In this document: positions 6,625 through 15,306 of the stretch, in pieces
How the letters are laid out: every line of letters begins with the position of its first letter
How positions within the stretch are numbered: position 1 is the stretch's first letter
NCBI GenBank assembly: GCA_031178005.1
Contig: JAPSJV010000005.1
Coordinates: 3,212-67,211 of the forward strand
Direction of reading: 5' to 3'
From: Pseudarthrobacter sp.
GTDB lineage: Bacteria > Actinomycetota > Actinomycetes > Actinomycetales > Micrococcaceae
DNA length: 64,000 nt
Translations under genes and position numbers: made by a program
Notes under the pieces: model-generated
What the model was told of the DNA's origin: nothing
Databases searched by the model: none
What the model saw: only the letters and a program-made list of their open reading frames with translations

Positions 6625-9573
6625 ATGACAAGGCGCAGCAGAGAACGATCGATAGGCCGGGCAGCGGGAGTCGGTGCACTGGCGCTGGCCCTTCTGGCCG
6701 GAAGCGGGATTGCCGCCCAGGCGACCCCCATTCCATCCAACAGTCCAACTGCCCCTCCCGGGTCTTTCCAGGAAGTAAACCTGGCAGCGGACAGGACAGC
6801 GGACAACTTCTTTTACCGCATCCCCGCCCTGACGTATCTGGGCAACGGGGTGGTCCTCGCCGCATGGGACGGCAGGCCCGGCAGCGCCGCCGATGCACCC
6901 AACCCCAACTCCATAGTCCAGCGGCGCAGCACCGACGGCGGCCGGACCTGGGGCCCGCTGCACGTCATCGCGGCCGGACACGCAGGCGACGCGACCGGTC
7001 CGAAATACGGCTACAGCGACCCCTCCTACATCCACGACGCCGAGACCGGCAAGGTCTTCGCCTTCTTCGTCTACTCCAAGGACCAAGGCTTCTTTGGCAG
7101 CCAGTTCGGCAACGACGACGCCGACCGGAACGTCATTTCCTCCGCCGTTATCGAATCTTCCGACGGCGGCCTCTCCTGGAGCGAGCCCCGCCTCATCACC
7201 GCCGTCACCAAGCCTGGCACCAACAAAACCGCCCCTGCAGCCGGTGATATCCGCTCCAACTTCGCCTCCTCCGGGGAAGGAATTCAGCTGAGGTACGGTC
7301 CTCACAAGGGACGGCTGATCCAGCAGTACGCAGGGGACGTCCGCCAGCCGGACGGCACTAACCGGATCCAGGCCTACAGCGTCTACTCGGACGACCATGG
7401 TGCAACGTGGCACAAAGGCGCCAACGTGGGCGACCGAATGGACGAAAACAAAACCGTGGAACTCTCTGACGGGCGGGTGTTGCTGAACTCCCGGGACAAC
7501 GCCAACCGGGGCTACCGAAAGATCTCATACTCCACCGACGGTGGCGCCACCTACGGCCCGGTTACCCAGGACACGGAACTGCCGGATCCGGCCAACAACG
7601 GCGCGATTGCCCGGATGTACCCGTCTGCGGCGCAGGGATCCGCCGAGGCAAAGAAGCTCATCTTTACCAACTCGAACTCAAAGACAGCCCGGGAAAACGT
7701 CTCCGCCCGCATCTCCTGCGACGACGGCGCCACCTGGCCCGGTGTCCGGACCATCCGTCCGGGCTTCTCCGCCTACTCCACAGTGACCCGGCTGGAAGAC
7801 GGCAAATTCGGCGTCCTCTACGAGGCCAGCTACACCGACAACATGGCTTTCGCCACCTTCGACGACGCTTGGCTCAATTATGCTTGCGCCCCGCTGTCCG
7901 TTCCCGCCGTCACGACAGCGTCCGGCGCAACCCAGCAGGTGCCCGTGACGGTCACCAACCAGGAAGCCAGCACGCTGATCGGTGCCACCGCCACGGTCTA
8001 TACCCCCAGCGGCTGGTCCGCCAGCACGGTACCCGTGCCCGACGTGGCGCCCGGCACCTCGGTTACTGTCAACGTAGCCCTCACGGCTCCCGCCAACGCC
8101 AGCGGCCCGCGCAGCCTCAACGCCGCGTTCACGACGGCGGACGGCCGGGTATCGCAGTACACCTTCACCGCCACGGTGCCGGTCGCACCGCAAGTTGGCC
8201 TCACCATCAATGGATCGGCTCCGGCCCGTGACGTGACAGCCAGCCCCTACAAGGCCGGCGACGTGCTGAACTACACCTTCACCGTCAAGAGCACCGCCAA
8301 CGTCACCGCCAACTCCGTACCGGTTTCCGGCTCCATCGATGCCGGTTTCCTGCCCCCGACAGCCCCAAACTGCCGGTACAACAACCTCTCCGCCGGTGCC
8401 AGCTACACCTGTTCCACCGCCAAGCATGCCGTAACCGCGGAAGACATGGCTCGCGGCTACTTCGTCCCCGAGGCGGTGTTCTCCGTGACAGCCAGCGCGA
8501 CTCCCACCCTGACTAAGACGGTGGCCTTCGCCGGCGCGGCCGTTGCGCTGCGCGATGGCCTCGTGGCGGCGGAGATAAAGGGCAGCCGCAACGACGGCGG
8601 TCGTGATCTGGCAGCCCAGCCGTACGTGGCGGGTGAGGCATTCCCTTACAAATTCGACGTCACCAACACCAGCCCGCTATCGGAGAAAGTCGTCCCCACG
8701 CTCGGGAACTTCAGCCCCTTCGTCCCTGACGGGCCGGGAAACTGCCGCTACAGCGTCCTGCCGGCCGGCCAGGGCTACATCTGCGCCACACCACGCCACA
8801 CCATTACTGCCGACGAAGCCGACCAGGGCTTTTTTGTCCCCAACACCACCTGGGAAGTCAGCGCCGCCGGCCAGACCACCCGAAGCTATGCCGTGAATGG
8901 CGGCGAAGTGGACTTGAAGGTCCGCGACGCCGAACTTGACGGCACGGTTGCCGCCGAATGGAAAGACGCCGACGATGACAACTACGCGTCAGCAGGGGAC
9001 ACCGTTACCTACACCTACACCCTCGGCAACGCCGGCAACGTCCTGCTCACCGATGTCAGCGCCGCATTCGCGGGCATCGGCCAGGAACGCCTGGCTGCGG
9101 GTGACAGCATCACAGCCACCCACGCCCACACGCTAACGGCTGAGGACATCGCCGCGGGCAGCCTCGGCCCGGTGTCGTTCGTAGCCACTGCTGCCAACGG
9201 TTCCAACAGAGTCTCCGCGACGGTGGCTGGCGGCGCGACAGAGCTTAACATCCAGCCCGCACAGCCTGAGACTGTTCCGGCCCTGACCATCCAGGACCTC
9301 GACGGGATGACCGCACCGTCGGATCTGGGTACAAGCGACAAGTACCGCAACGGCCAGAAAGTGGTCCTGGACGGCCTCGGATACGGGCAGTGGTACTACG
9401 TTTACCTCAACAAGCACAGCTACCGGATCGGCTGGATTTTCCCGACGACGGACAATACCGTCGAATTCATCCTCCCTGCGGGCGTCCAAAGCGGCCGGGA
9501 CGACGTTGTGGTCCTGAACAAGGACGGCGATCAGGTCTCCTTCGACCGTCTGCACGTCACCCCGAAGGGATAA
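6625..9573 (+). CDS. Secreted GH33 exo-alpha-sialidase, multidomain
   Basis: A 982-residue secreted neuraminidase releasing terminal sialic acids from glycans. From the ATG at 6625 it has a twin-basic/hydrophobic signal peptide ending near AAQA (about residue 33). The catalytic propeller shows FYRIP at 63-67 and Asp boxes STDGGRTW (102-109), SSDGGLSW (178-185), SDDHGATW (255-262) and STDGGATY (303-310), with a later SCDDGATWP. After about residue 420 come an Ig-like linker of the type in actinobacterial sialidases, then three repeats of roughly 110 residues, two of them with paired cysteines (NCRY...C). A C-terminal beta domain ends LHVTPKG. No LPXTG or membrane anchor is present, so free secretion is likely. 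The frame opens at 6568, and GTG at 6610 is an alternative start. No sialic acid transport or catabolic gene is nearby. Confidence 0.88.
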   Translation: MTRRSRERSIGRAAGVGALALALLAGSGIAAQATPIPSNSPTAPPGSFQEVNLAADRTADNFFYRIPALTYLGNGVVLAAWDGRPGSAADAPNPNSIVQRRSTDGGRTWGPLHVIAAGHAGDATGPKYGYSDPSYIHDAETGKVFAFFVYSKDQGFFGSQFGNDDADRNVISSAVIESSDGGLSWSEPRLITAVTKPGTNKTAPAAGDIRSNFASSGEGIQLRYGPHKGRLIQQYAGDVRQPDGTNRIQAYSVYSDDHGATWHKGANVGDRMDENKTVELSDGRVLLNSRDNANRGYRKISYSTDGGATYGPVTQDTELPDPANNGAIARMYPSAAQGSAEAKKLIFTNSNSKTARENVSARISCDDGATWPGVRTIRPGFSAYSTVTRLEDGKFGVLYEASYTDNMAFATFDDAWLNYACAPLSVPAVTTASGATQQVPVTVTNQEASTLIGATATVYTPSGWSASTVPVPDVAPGTSVTVNVALTAPANASGPRSLNAAFTTADGRVSQYTFTATVPVAPQVGLTINGSAPARDVTASPYKAGDVLNYTFTVKSTANVTANSVPVSGSIDAGFLPPTAPNCRYNNLSAGASYTCSTAKHAVTAEDMARGYFVPEAVFSVTASATPTLTKTVAFAGAAVALRDGLVAAEIKGSRNDGGRDLAAQPYVAGEAFPYKFDVTNTSPLSEKVVPTLGNFSPFVPDGPGNCRYSVLPAGQGYICATPRHTITADEADQGFFVPNTTWEVSAAGQTTRSYAVNGGEVDLKVRDAELDGTVAAEWKDADDDNYASAGDTVTYTYTLGNAGNVLLTDVSAAFAGIGQERLAAGDSITATHAHTLTAEDIAAGSLGPVSFVATAANGSNRVSATVAGGATELNIQPAQPETVPALTIQDLDGMTAPSDLGTSDKYRNGQKVVLDGLGYGQWYYVYLNKHSYRIGWIFPTTDNTVEFILPAGVQSGRDDVVVLNKDGDQVSFDRLHVTPKG

Positions 9574-9704
9574 CGAGGCAGGACATGTGAAGCTTTGGCA
9601 AACCTGGAGTTGCCCTGAAGCAGGATCAGTCGGCGGGGATCCCGTCGGCTGATCCTCTCTGAGGGGACGACGTCTCCGGACCTGCGCTGCGAGGTGTTCA
9701 CCGG

Positions 9705-11135
9705 CTAAAAGCCCAGCTGGGCCGCCACCTGCAGCAGAAGCAGTTCCGATCCGGCCGGCCCCACCAGTTGGATTCCCATGGGCAGCCCCGCGCCGTGGGC
9801 GCCGCCGGTCCAGTGGACGGGAAGCGTGATGGCGGGCAGGCCACAGACATTCACCATGGAGGACCACGGCGCGAACTGGCACTGCTTGCGGTAGTCGTCG
9901 TCGGCGTCGCCGGTCCATTCGGCGCCGGTGAACCAACCCACCGGCCGGGGTGTCTGGGCCAGGGACGGCATCAGCATCAGATCCCAGGCGCCGTACTGCG
10001 TGATGGTATCGCGCTCGAACTGGCGCAGGAACGCCAGCGCCTCATTGAGTTTGGCGGGGCTGCGCTGCTGGGCACGGCGCCTGAACGTGCGGGCCAGCGG
10101 GGTGAGCAGCGCTTCCCGGTGGGGGCTGATCCGGGCAGTTCCGACGCCGGCAGTCCAGGCTGTGGTGAACGCACCCGGGTAGCGGTTGTCGTAGCGGATG
10201 CCGGCCTCGCTTACGACGTGTCCGGCATGCTCCAGCATGCTGGTGCCTTGTTGGAGGGCCGCCAGCGCCTCCGGCTCCGTCTCAAACGGGAAGGTGGCGG
10301 ACCAGGGGCTGTCCAGGGTCAGTCCGATCCGCAGGGGTGGCGGCGCCTCCCCGACGGCACCAAGATATCCACTGCTGCCGGACGTCAAAGCATCCATCAT
10401 GAGGGCCGCATCGGCCGCGTTCCGTGCAATTGGGCCCGCCACGACCAGGCGCGCTGGATCGCCCGAGCTTTCGCCGGCGGACACTACACCGCGGCCGGGT
10501 TTCAGCCCCACCAGCCCGCAGGCCGCGGCCGGAATGCGGATAGACCCGCCGCCGTCGGTCCCGGGTGCGAAGGGAACCAGTCCCGCCGCCACCGCGGCAG
10601 CGCTGCCTCCCGAGGAACCGCCGGAGCTGCGTGCCGGAGCGTAAGGATTGCGCGACGGCGGTGCGATGCGGTTTTCGCTGTAGGCAGTCAGTCCGAACTC
10701 CGGAACCTGCGTCTTGCCGAGTGAGATGACCCCTGCGGCTTTCAGGACCGCGGGCATGGCACCGTCGGTGGGTGCCGGTTTGTGGTCCAGGGCGGCGCTG
10801 CCGTGGGTGGTGGCAACGCCTTCGACGTCGGTCAGGTCCTTGAACGCCACCGGCATCCCGTGCAGGAACGGGAGGCCGTCCGTCCCGCTGCTCCTGACAT
10901 AGCCGGCATCCGCAGCCGCGGCATCCGACAAAGCCCGCTCCGCCGTGACCGTGACGAAGGCCCCCAGCAACGGATTCTGCTGTTCGACGCGGCTGAGGAA
11001 ATGGGCCGTGACCTCGCGTGCTGACAGTTCTCCCGCGAGGAGTGCAGCCCTGAGCCCGACGGCCGGGAGCTGATGGATCTCCGTGGACCCGCCGGATGTG
11101 TACTCAGGGCGCAACTGCTCTCCTCGTGTTGCCAT
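9705..11135 (-). CDS. Amidase signature family hydrolase
   Basis: A 476-residue amidase of the Ser-cisSer-Lys family. The catalytic lysine lies in PVAFKDLTDVEG, the glycine/serine-rich signature GGSSGGSAAAVAAGL is followed by DGGGSIRIPAAACGLVGLKP, and the family ending GLPMGIQLVGPAGSE is complete. Substrate cannot be assigned; such enzymes hydrolyse diverse amides, and the absence of gatB/gatC partners argues against a GatA role. It ends 132 bases beyond the convergent sialidase stop and starts 11 bases downstream of the peptide transporter stop on the same strand, so the transporter and amidase may be cotranscribed. The broken amidase tail at 6265-6348 is its nearest visible relative. Confidence 0.88.
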   Translation of the reverse strand: MATRGEQLRPEYTSGGSTEIHQLPAVGLRAALLAGELSAREVTAHFLSRVEQQNPLLGAFVTVTAERALSDAAAADAGYVRSSGTDGLPFLHGMPVAFKDLTDVEGVATTHGSAALDHKPAPTDGAMPAVLKAAGVISLGKTQVPEFGLTAYSENRIAPPSRNPYAPARSSGGSSGGSAAAVAAGLVPFAPGTDGGGSIRIPAAACGLVGLKPGRGVVSAGESSGDPARLVVAGPIARNAADAALMMDALTSGSSGYLGAVGEAPPPLRIGLTLDSPWSATFPFETEPEALAALQQGTSMLEHAGHVVSEAGIRYDNRYPGAFTTAWTAGVGTARISPHREALLTPLARTFRRRAQQRSPAKLNEALAFLRQFERDTITQYGAWDLMLMPSLAQTPRPVGWFTGAEWTGDADDDYRKQCQFAPWSSMVNVCGLPAITLPVHWTGGAHGAGLPMGIQLVGPAGSELLLLQVAAQLGF

Positions 11136-11145
11136 CAGCGGGAGT

Positions 11146-12615
11146 CTAGCGGACGCCTGCCATCAGTTTTTTGATGGCAGGTGCGCCGGCCGCAAGGCCC
11201 GCGGCCAGTACCACCGCGGCCCCGCCGATGCCCAGGAAGTACGGCAGCTCATTGTCAGGGTTGTACAGCCCCGCAAGGATGCCGGCCAAGGTGGTGCCCA
11301 GGGACACCGAGAGGAAGAACAACGCCACCATCTGCGTGTGGAACGCCTTCGGTGCCAGCTTGGTGCTCACGGACAGGCCGATCGGTGAGAGGAACAGCTC
11401 CGCCAGGGTGAACAGGAACAGGATTCCCACCAGCGCCAGCAACGGAGTTTTTCCTGCGCCGGAGAGCGGGATGAACGCCAGGAAGGCCAGCCCCATCACC
11501 AGCAGGCCCACGGCGAACTTCATGGGGGAGCTGGGCTGCTTCTTGCCCAGCTTGGTCCACAGCGCTGCCATCACGCCGGCGAAGATGATGATGAACACGG
11601 GGTTGATGGACTGTACCCACGCGGCAGGCATTTCCCAGCCGAATACGTTCCGGTCCAGCTTCTCCTCCGAATAGACAGCGATGAACGTGAACTGCTGCTG
11701 GAACAGGGCCCAGAAACCGGCCGAAGCGATGTACAACGGGATGAAGGCGAGCACGCGGCTCCGCTCCACGGCGGTGACCTTGGGGCTGCGGAAGATCAGC
11801 GTGAAGTAGATGACCGAGGCGGCGATTGCCGCGTAGGCCATGGTCCGGGCCAGGTTCTCGGCGTGGACGATCCCGGTGACCAGCACCAGGACGATCGCAG
11901 CAAGGATGCCCAGGAAGATCAAGCCATAGCGCTTGCGGTCTCCGGCAGGCAGCGGGTTGGGCACGTGGTGTGCCTCCTCCGGGAGGTTCTTCCGGCCGAG
12001 CGAGTAGATGGCAAGGCCAAGCGCCATACCGACGGCGGCGGCACCGAAGCCCCAGTGGAAGCCGTGGCTTTCCTGCAGCCAGCCGGTGACCAACGGGCCC
12101 ACCAGGCCACCGATGTTTACACCCATGTAGAAGATTGAGAAGCCGGCGTCGCGGCGTTCGTCCTTTTCGCCGTAGAGCGTGCCAACCAACGCCGTGGCGT
12201 TCGCCTTCAAGCCGCCGGAACCCACCGCTACGAGTACCAGCCCGGCAACCAGTCCGGGAATGCCGGGCAAGAGCGCCAGTGCAACGTGGCCACCCATGAT
12301 CAGGATGGCGGAGCCGAAGAGGACCCGCTCTGAGCCGAAGACCCGGTCCGCCAGCCAGGCACCCAGGATCGTGGAGAGGTAGACGCCGCCGCCGTAGGCG
12401 CCTACCAGCGTTGCGGCCAGGGCTTTGTCGATCGACAAACCGCCCTGGTCGGCCGTGAAGTACATGTAATAGAGGAGGATTCCCTGCATTCCGTAGAAGG
12501 AGAACCGCTCCCACATTTCAACGGTGAACAGGTTGGCCAGCATCTTCGGATGACCGAAGAATGAGGTGTCGCCCGGGCTTTTGGCCGCGACGACAGTGTC
12601 TTGGGAAGTTGTCAT
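11146..12615 (-). CDS. POT family di-/tripeptide proton symporter
   Basis: A 489-residue major-facilitator protein of the peptide transporter (POT/PTR2) family. The diagnostic E-x-x-E-R-F-x-x-Y-G motif appears as EMWERFSFYGMQGILLYY in the first helix, followed by GAYGGGVYLSTILGAWLADRV and FYMGVNIGGLVGPLVTGWL. About 14 hydrophobic segments are visible, as expected for bacterial DtpT-like members. It would import short peptides using the proton gradient. The start at 12615 follows GGGGTAA. The amidase gene lies 11 bases downstream on the same strand; peptide or amide use as a shared theme is inference. Upstream, 212 bases separate it from the divergent DUF4190 gene. Confidence 0.92.
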   Translation of the reverse strand: MTTSQDTVVAAKSPGDTSFFGHPKMLANLFTVEMWERFSFYGMQGILLYYMYFTADQGGLSIDKALAATLVGAYGGGVYLSTILGAWLADRVFGSERVLFGSAILIMGGHVALALLPGIPGLVAGLVLVAVGSGGLKANATALVGTLYGEKDERRDAGFSIFYMGVNIGGLVGPLVTGWLQESHGFHWGFGAAAVGMALGLAIYSLGRKNLPEEAHHVPNPLPAGDRKRYGLIFLGILAAIVLVLVTGIVHAENLARTMAYAAIAASVIYFTLIFRSPKVTAVERSRVLAFIPLYIASAGFWALFQQQFTFIAVYSEEKLDRNVFGWEMPAAWVQSINPVFIIIFAGVMAALWTKLGKKQPSSPMKFAVGLLVMGLAFLAFIPLSGAGKTPLLALVGILFLFTLAELFLSPIGLSVSTKLAPKAFHTQMVALFFLSVSLGTTLAGILAGLYNPDNELPYFLGIGGAAVVLAAGLAAGAPAIKKLMAGVR

Positions 12616-12827
12616 TTACCCCATGCTGGCACTTTGGGGCGGGCATTGTCACATTTTTGGCTGTTCCGGGCAACCATTGACCGGCTGCCGGAAGGGGAGT
12701 TTTCGGCCTCCGCTGGTGCCGTCGAGCCCTTTGGCGACCGGCCCTTCCATTTCCCTGTTCCCGACGTACAACGGGCTGGTACGCCGCTGTAGTCTGGGGG
12801 AAATAAGACTTTTCCGAGGGGGAAATC

Positions 12828-13439
12828 ATGACCGAACAGCCGAACCAGCGTCCTGAAGGGACCGGCCCGGCGGACTCCTCGCCGTCCTACGAACCGCCGG
12901 GCTTTATCCCGCCGCAGGGCCCGGAGATCCCACCGCCGCCTTTCAGCCAAGGCCAGCATGGCCCGGACCAATATGGGCAGGGCCAATACGCTCCGGGCCA
13001 ACACGGGCAGGACCAGTACGGCCAGACGCCTCCGGCCGGCCAATACGGCCAGGATCAGTATGGTCAGGCCCCTTACGGTCAGGGCCCCTACAACCAAAGC
13101 CAATACGCCCAGGGCTACGCACCAGGCCCTGCAGGGTCGCCGTACGCCCAGCCCGGCCAGTATGGCCAGCCCATGTACTACGGGATGCAGCCGCAGCCCA
13201 AGGGCCTGAGTATTGCCAGCATGGTGCTCGGCATTGTGTCCCTGCTGATCGGCTTCATTATGGTGACGCAGATTGCCGCGATCATTACCGGGCACCTCGC
13301 GTTGAAGCGGGAACCGGCAGGCAAGGGCATGTCCATCACCGGCCTGGTGCTGGGTTACCTGTGCCTGCTGGGATACGGTGCCTTCTGGCTGCTGCTGATC
13401 GTCGGCCTGGGAATGTACGAATCAAGCTATAACTACTAA
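12828..13439 (+). CDS. DUF4190 membrane protein with QYGQ-rich N-terminal region
   Basis: A 203-residue protein of unknown function. Residues about 1-125 are low-complexity and rich in Gln, Tyr, Gly and Pro, with many irregular QYGQ/PYGQ repeats and no charged clusters. Residues about 128-200 form a DUF4190 module: two hydrophobic helices (GLSIASMVLGIVSLLIGFI and GMSITGLVLGYLCLLG) around ITGHLALKRE. The topology implies a long soluble tail, probably cytoplasmic, anchored by two helices. The rhodanese gene follows 14 bases later, so the two are probably cotranscribed. Similar Pro/Gln/Tyr-rich DUF4190 proteins are common in actinobacteria; none has an assigned role that I can state. Confidence 0.8.
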   Translation: MTEQPNQRPEGTGPADSSPSYEPPGFIPPQGPEIPPPPFSQGQHGPDQYGQGQYAPGQHGQDQYGQTPPAGQYGQDQYGQAPYGQGPYNQSQYAQGYAPGPAGSPYAQPGQYGQPMYYGMQPQPKGLSIASMVLGIVSLLIGFIMVTQIAAIITGHLALKREPAGKGMSITGLVLGYLCLLGYGAFWLLLIVGLGMYESSYNY

Positions 13440-13453
13440 ACCGGAGGACTTGA

Positions 13454-13780
13454 ATGAGTGATTTTGAAACCGTAAGCGTCAACGAACTTCCGGCCGACGC
13501 CGCCCTGCTGGATGTCCGTGAGGATTATGAATGGGTGGCCGGGCATGCTGAGGGCGCCCTGCACATTCCGCTGGACCAGCTGCCGGCACGCCTCCCCGAG
13601 CTGGACCCGGACCAGGACCTCTACGTCATCTGCCGGACCGGTGGGCGTTCCTTCCGGGCGGCCCAGTGGCTGGTCGGACAGGGCTACTCGGCCGTGAACG
13701 TGGCCGGCGGCATGGACCACTGGCTTGAAGCGGGTAAGCCGCTGGTCTCCGACAACGGCCTCAAGCCCATGGTCCTCTAG
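13454..13780 (+). CDS. Rhodanese-like domain protein
   Basis: A 108-residue single-domain rhodanese. It has the substrate-loop cysteine in CRTGGRS, preceded by the strand DLYVI, and the N-terminal LDVREDYEWVAGHAEGALHIPLD characteristic of the fold. Such stand-alone domains move sulfane sulfur to thiols or cyanide; the acceptor here is unknown. CCGGAGGACTTGA gives a good ribosome-binding site 14 bases after the DUF4190 stop, so it likely shares that transcript. A PspE/GlpE-type role is an alternative description of the same family. Confidence 0.9.
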   Translation: MSDFETVSVNELPADAALLDVREDYEWVAGHAEGALHIPLDQLPARLPELDPDQDLYVICRTGGRSFRAAQWLVGQGYSAVNVAGGMDHWLEAGKPLVSDNGLKPMVL

Positions 13781-13901
13781 CCACGGAACCAAGCGCGTAA
13801 CCAGGCCCGCGCCACGCATCGCGGGTACTTCCTTGGCATTCAAACAATGCGTATGCTTACTTGATCCAATGGGGGAAGGACCCCAGCGAAGGGAGTACGT
13901 C

Positions 13902-14114
13902 ATGCCGGAAATGAGCATCGACAACAACGACGGCCAGGGAATCATCGTGAATCCAAAGCCGACGGCGGACAACCAGGACTGGGATGGGGACGAAGCCGAC
14001 CGCGCTGACCGGCTGCGCTTCGAAGAGGAACAGGCCATGATCCGCGAGCAGTCCGAAGCCCGTGCCGCCGCGAAGGCCGCAGCCGAGGCTGCGGAGAAGA
14101 AAGCCGCGAGCTAG
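13902..14114 (+). CDS. Small acidic hypothetical protein
   Basis: A 70-residue protein I cannot assign to a function. It starts at ATG 13902 behind GAAGGGAG. The N-terminal half is acidic and polar (MSIDNNDGQGIIVNPKPT, then DWDGDEADRADRLRFEEEQ) and the C-terminal third is a probable helix of alternating Ala, Glu and Lys ([16 protein letters not shown]). It is soluble and may form a coiled coil. A longer frame from 13725 would overlap the rhodanese gene and has no ribosome-binding site. Its stop codon overlaps that of the convergent lipid-kinase-like gene within the sequence CTAG. Confidence 0.65.
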   Translation: MPEMSIDNNDGQGIIVNPKPTADNQDWDGDEADRADRLRFEEEQAMIREQSEARAAAKAAAEAAEKKAAS

Positions 14115-15217
14115 AGCTCCTGCAGGCCCGCGGATTCCGCTCCCGCCACCAGCGTCGGCCCCACTACGGTGGGCTTGACCCTGATCAGCAAGGACAGCGG
14201 ATCAACGTTGACGGTGACCTTTGTGGCCTCGCCATAGGGGTCGCCGTCGAGCTGGGTTGGCATCGGCTCGGCACATTTGATGACCACTGTGCCGGACCGG
14301 TAGACCGTCATGAACGGCAGGGTGCCGGCGTGCTTGAAGACGATCTTGAAGTACATGATCAGCCAGCCGGCGAAGCTGCGGGGGCTCATCACCACAACGT
14401 CCAGCATGCCGTCGTCGATCATGGCCTGCGGGATGAAATCGATCCCGCCGGGGATCAGGCCGCAGTTGGCGAAGAGCACGCAGCGGATCTTCCGCACCTG
14501 CTCCGGACCGCCGTCGAGCGCGATCGATACCCTCTTGCGCCGCCCGGGCAGATGCCGTACTCCTGCTTCTGTGTAGGCGAGCCACCCCACGGCCTTCTTC
14601 AACTGCGCGTTCGTGTCGCCCACTACCTCGGCGTCCATCCCGATTCCGGCAATCACCAGGAAGCCGTGCTCCGAGGACGTGCCTGCCTGTGAGTTTTCGA
14701 TCCGCATCCGGGCCGTATCAATAAAGCGTTGCTGGCCGTGCAGGGCGGTCTGGATGTTGGTGTGGAGATCATTCAGGTCCACGCCAACGTTCCGGGCCAA
14801 CAGGTTCCCGGTGCCCAACGGAATCAGGCCCATGGCCAGGTTGGTGCCGGCCAGGACCTCGGCCACGGCGCGGACAGTGCCGTCCCCGCCGCCCACGAGT
14901 ACGACGTCGGACCCTTCCTTCAGCGCCTGGCGCGCCTGTGAAAAACCGGGGTCCTCAGCCGTGGTTTCGTAAAAGCGCGGGGGCTCCCAGCCCGCGGAGA
15001 GGCAGGCGCGCTGGATCAGTGCCTTGGCCTCGTCCGCTCGGTTCTTGATGGGGTTGAGGATGACGGCCACGCGCTGTTGATCCGGCGCCAGGCCGTGCGG
15101 ATCATCCTGTACCGCACTTCGGACGTGGCGGGCCTGGAGCCGGCGCACGCCCCACCAACTGGAGACGATGAACACCACGCCCCCAGCGATCAGAAGGAAG
15201 ATGATCCAGTCGCTCAT
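14111..15217 (-). CDS. Diacylglycerol kinase family lipid kinase
   Basis: A 368-residue protein with one N-terminal helix (about residues 4-24, [20 protein letters not shown]) and a DAGK catalytic domain. The nucleotide-binding signature [14 protein letters not shown] and the following [11 protein letters not shown] are intact, and [13 protein letters not shown] opens the domain. Members phosphorylate diacylglycerol, ceramide or related lipids at the membrane; YegS/BmrU-type proteins and the actinobacterial phosphatidylinositol-mannoside kinases share these motifs, so the substrate is open. The gene ends on the same four bases as the convergent 70-residue gene. It diverges from serS across about 90 bases. 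Confidence 0.85.
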   Translation of the reverse strand: MSDWIIFLLIAGGVVFIVSSWWGVRRLQARHVRSAVQDDPHGLAPDQQRVAVILNPIKNRADEAKALIQRACLSAGWEPPRFYETTAEDPGFSQARQALKEGSDVVLVGGGDGTVRAVAEVLAGTNLAMGLIPLGTGNLLARNVGVDLNDLHTNIQTALHGQQRFIDTARMRIENSQAGTSSEHGFLVIAGIGMDAEVVGDTNAQLKKAVGWLAYTEAGVRHLPGRRKRVSIALDGGPEQVRKIRCVLFANCGLIPGGIDFIPQAMIDDGMLDVVVMSPRSFAGWLIMYFKIVFKHAGTLPFMTVYRSGTVVIKCAEPMPTQLDGDPYGEATKVTVNVDPLSLLIRVKPTVVGPTLVAGAESAGLQEL

Positions 15218-15306
15218 GGTGGTTCAACACTAACCCGCTTACGGCGCGCCGCCGGGTTCCGGGGCGGAGGACGGGTGACGGCCTTCGGATTCGATACCCT
15301 TATCTG

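Noticed and set aside
12940..13160. Possible CRISPR-like or tandem array
   Set aside because: The repetition is the coding sequence of the QYGQ-rich protein; units are irregular and have no spacers.
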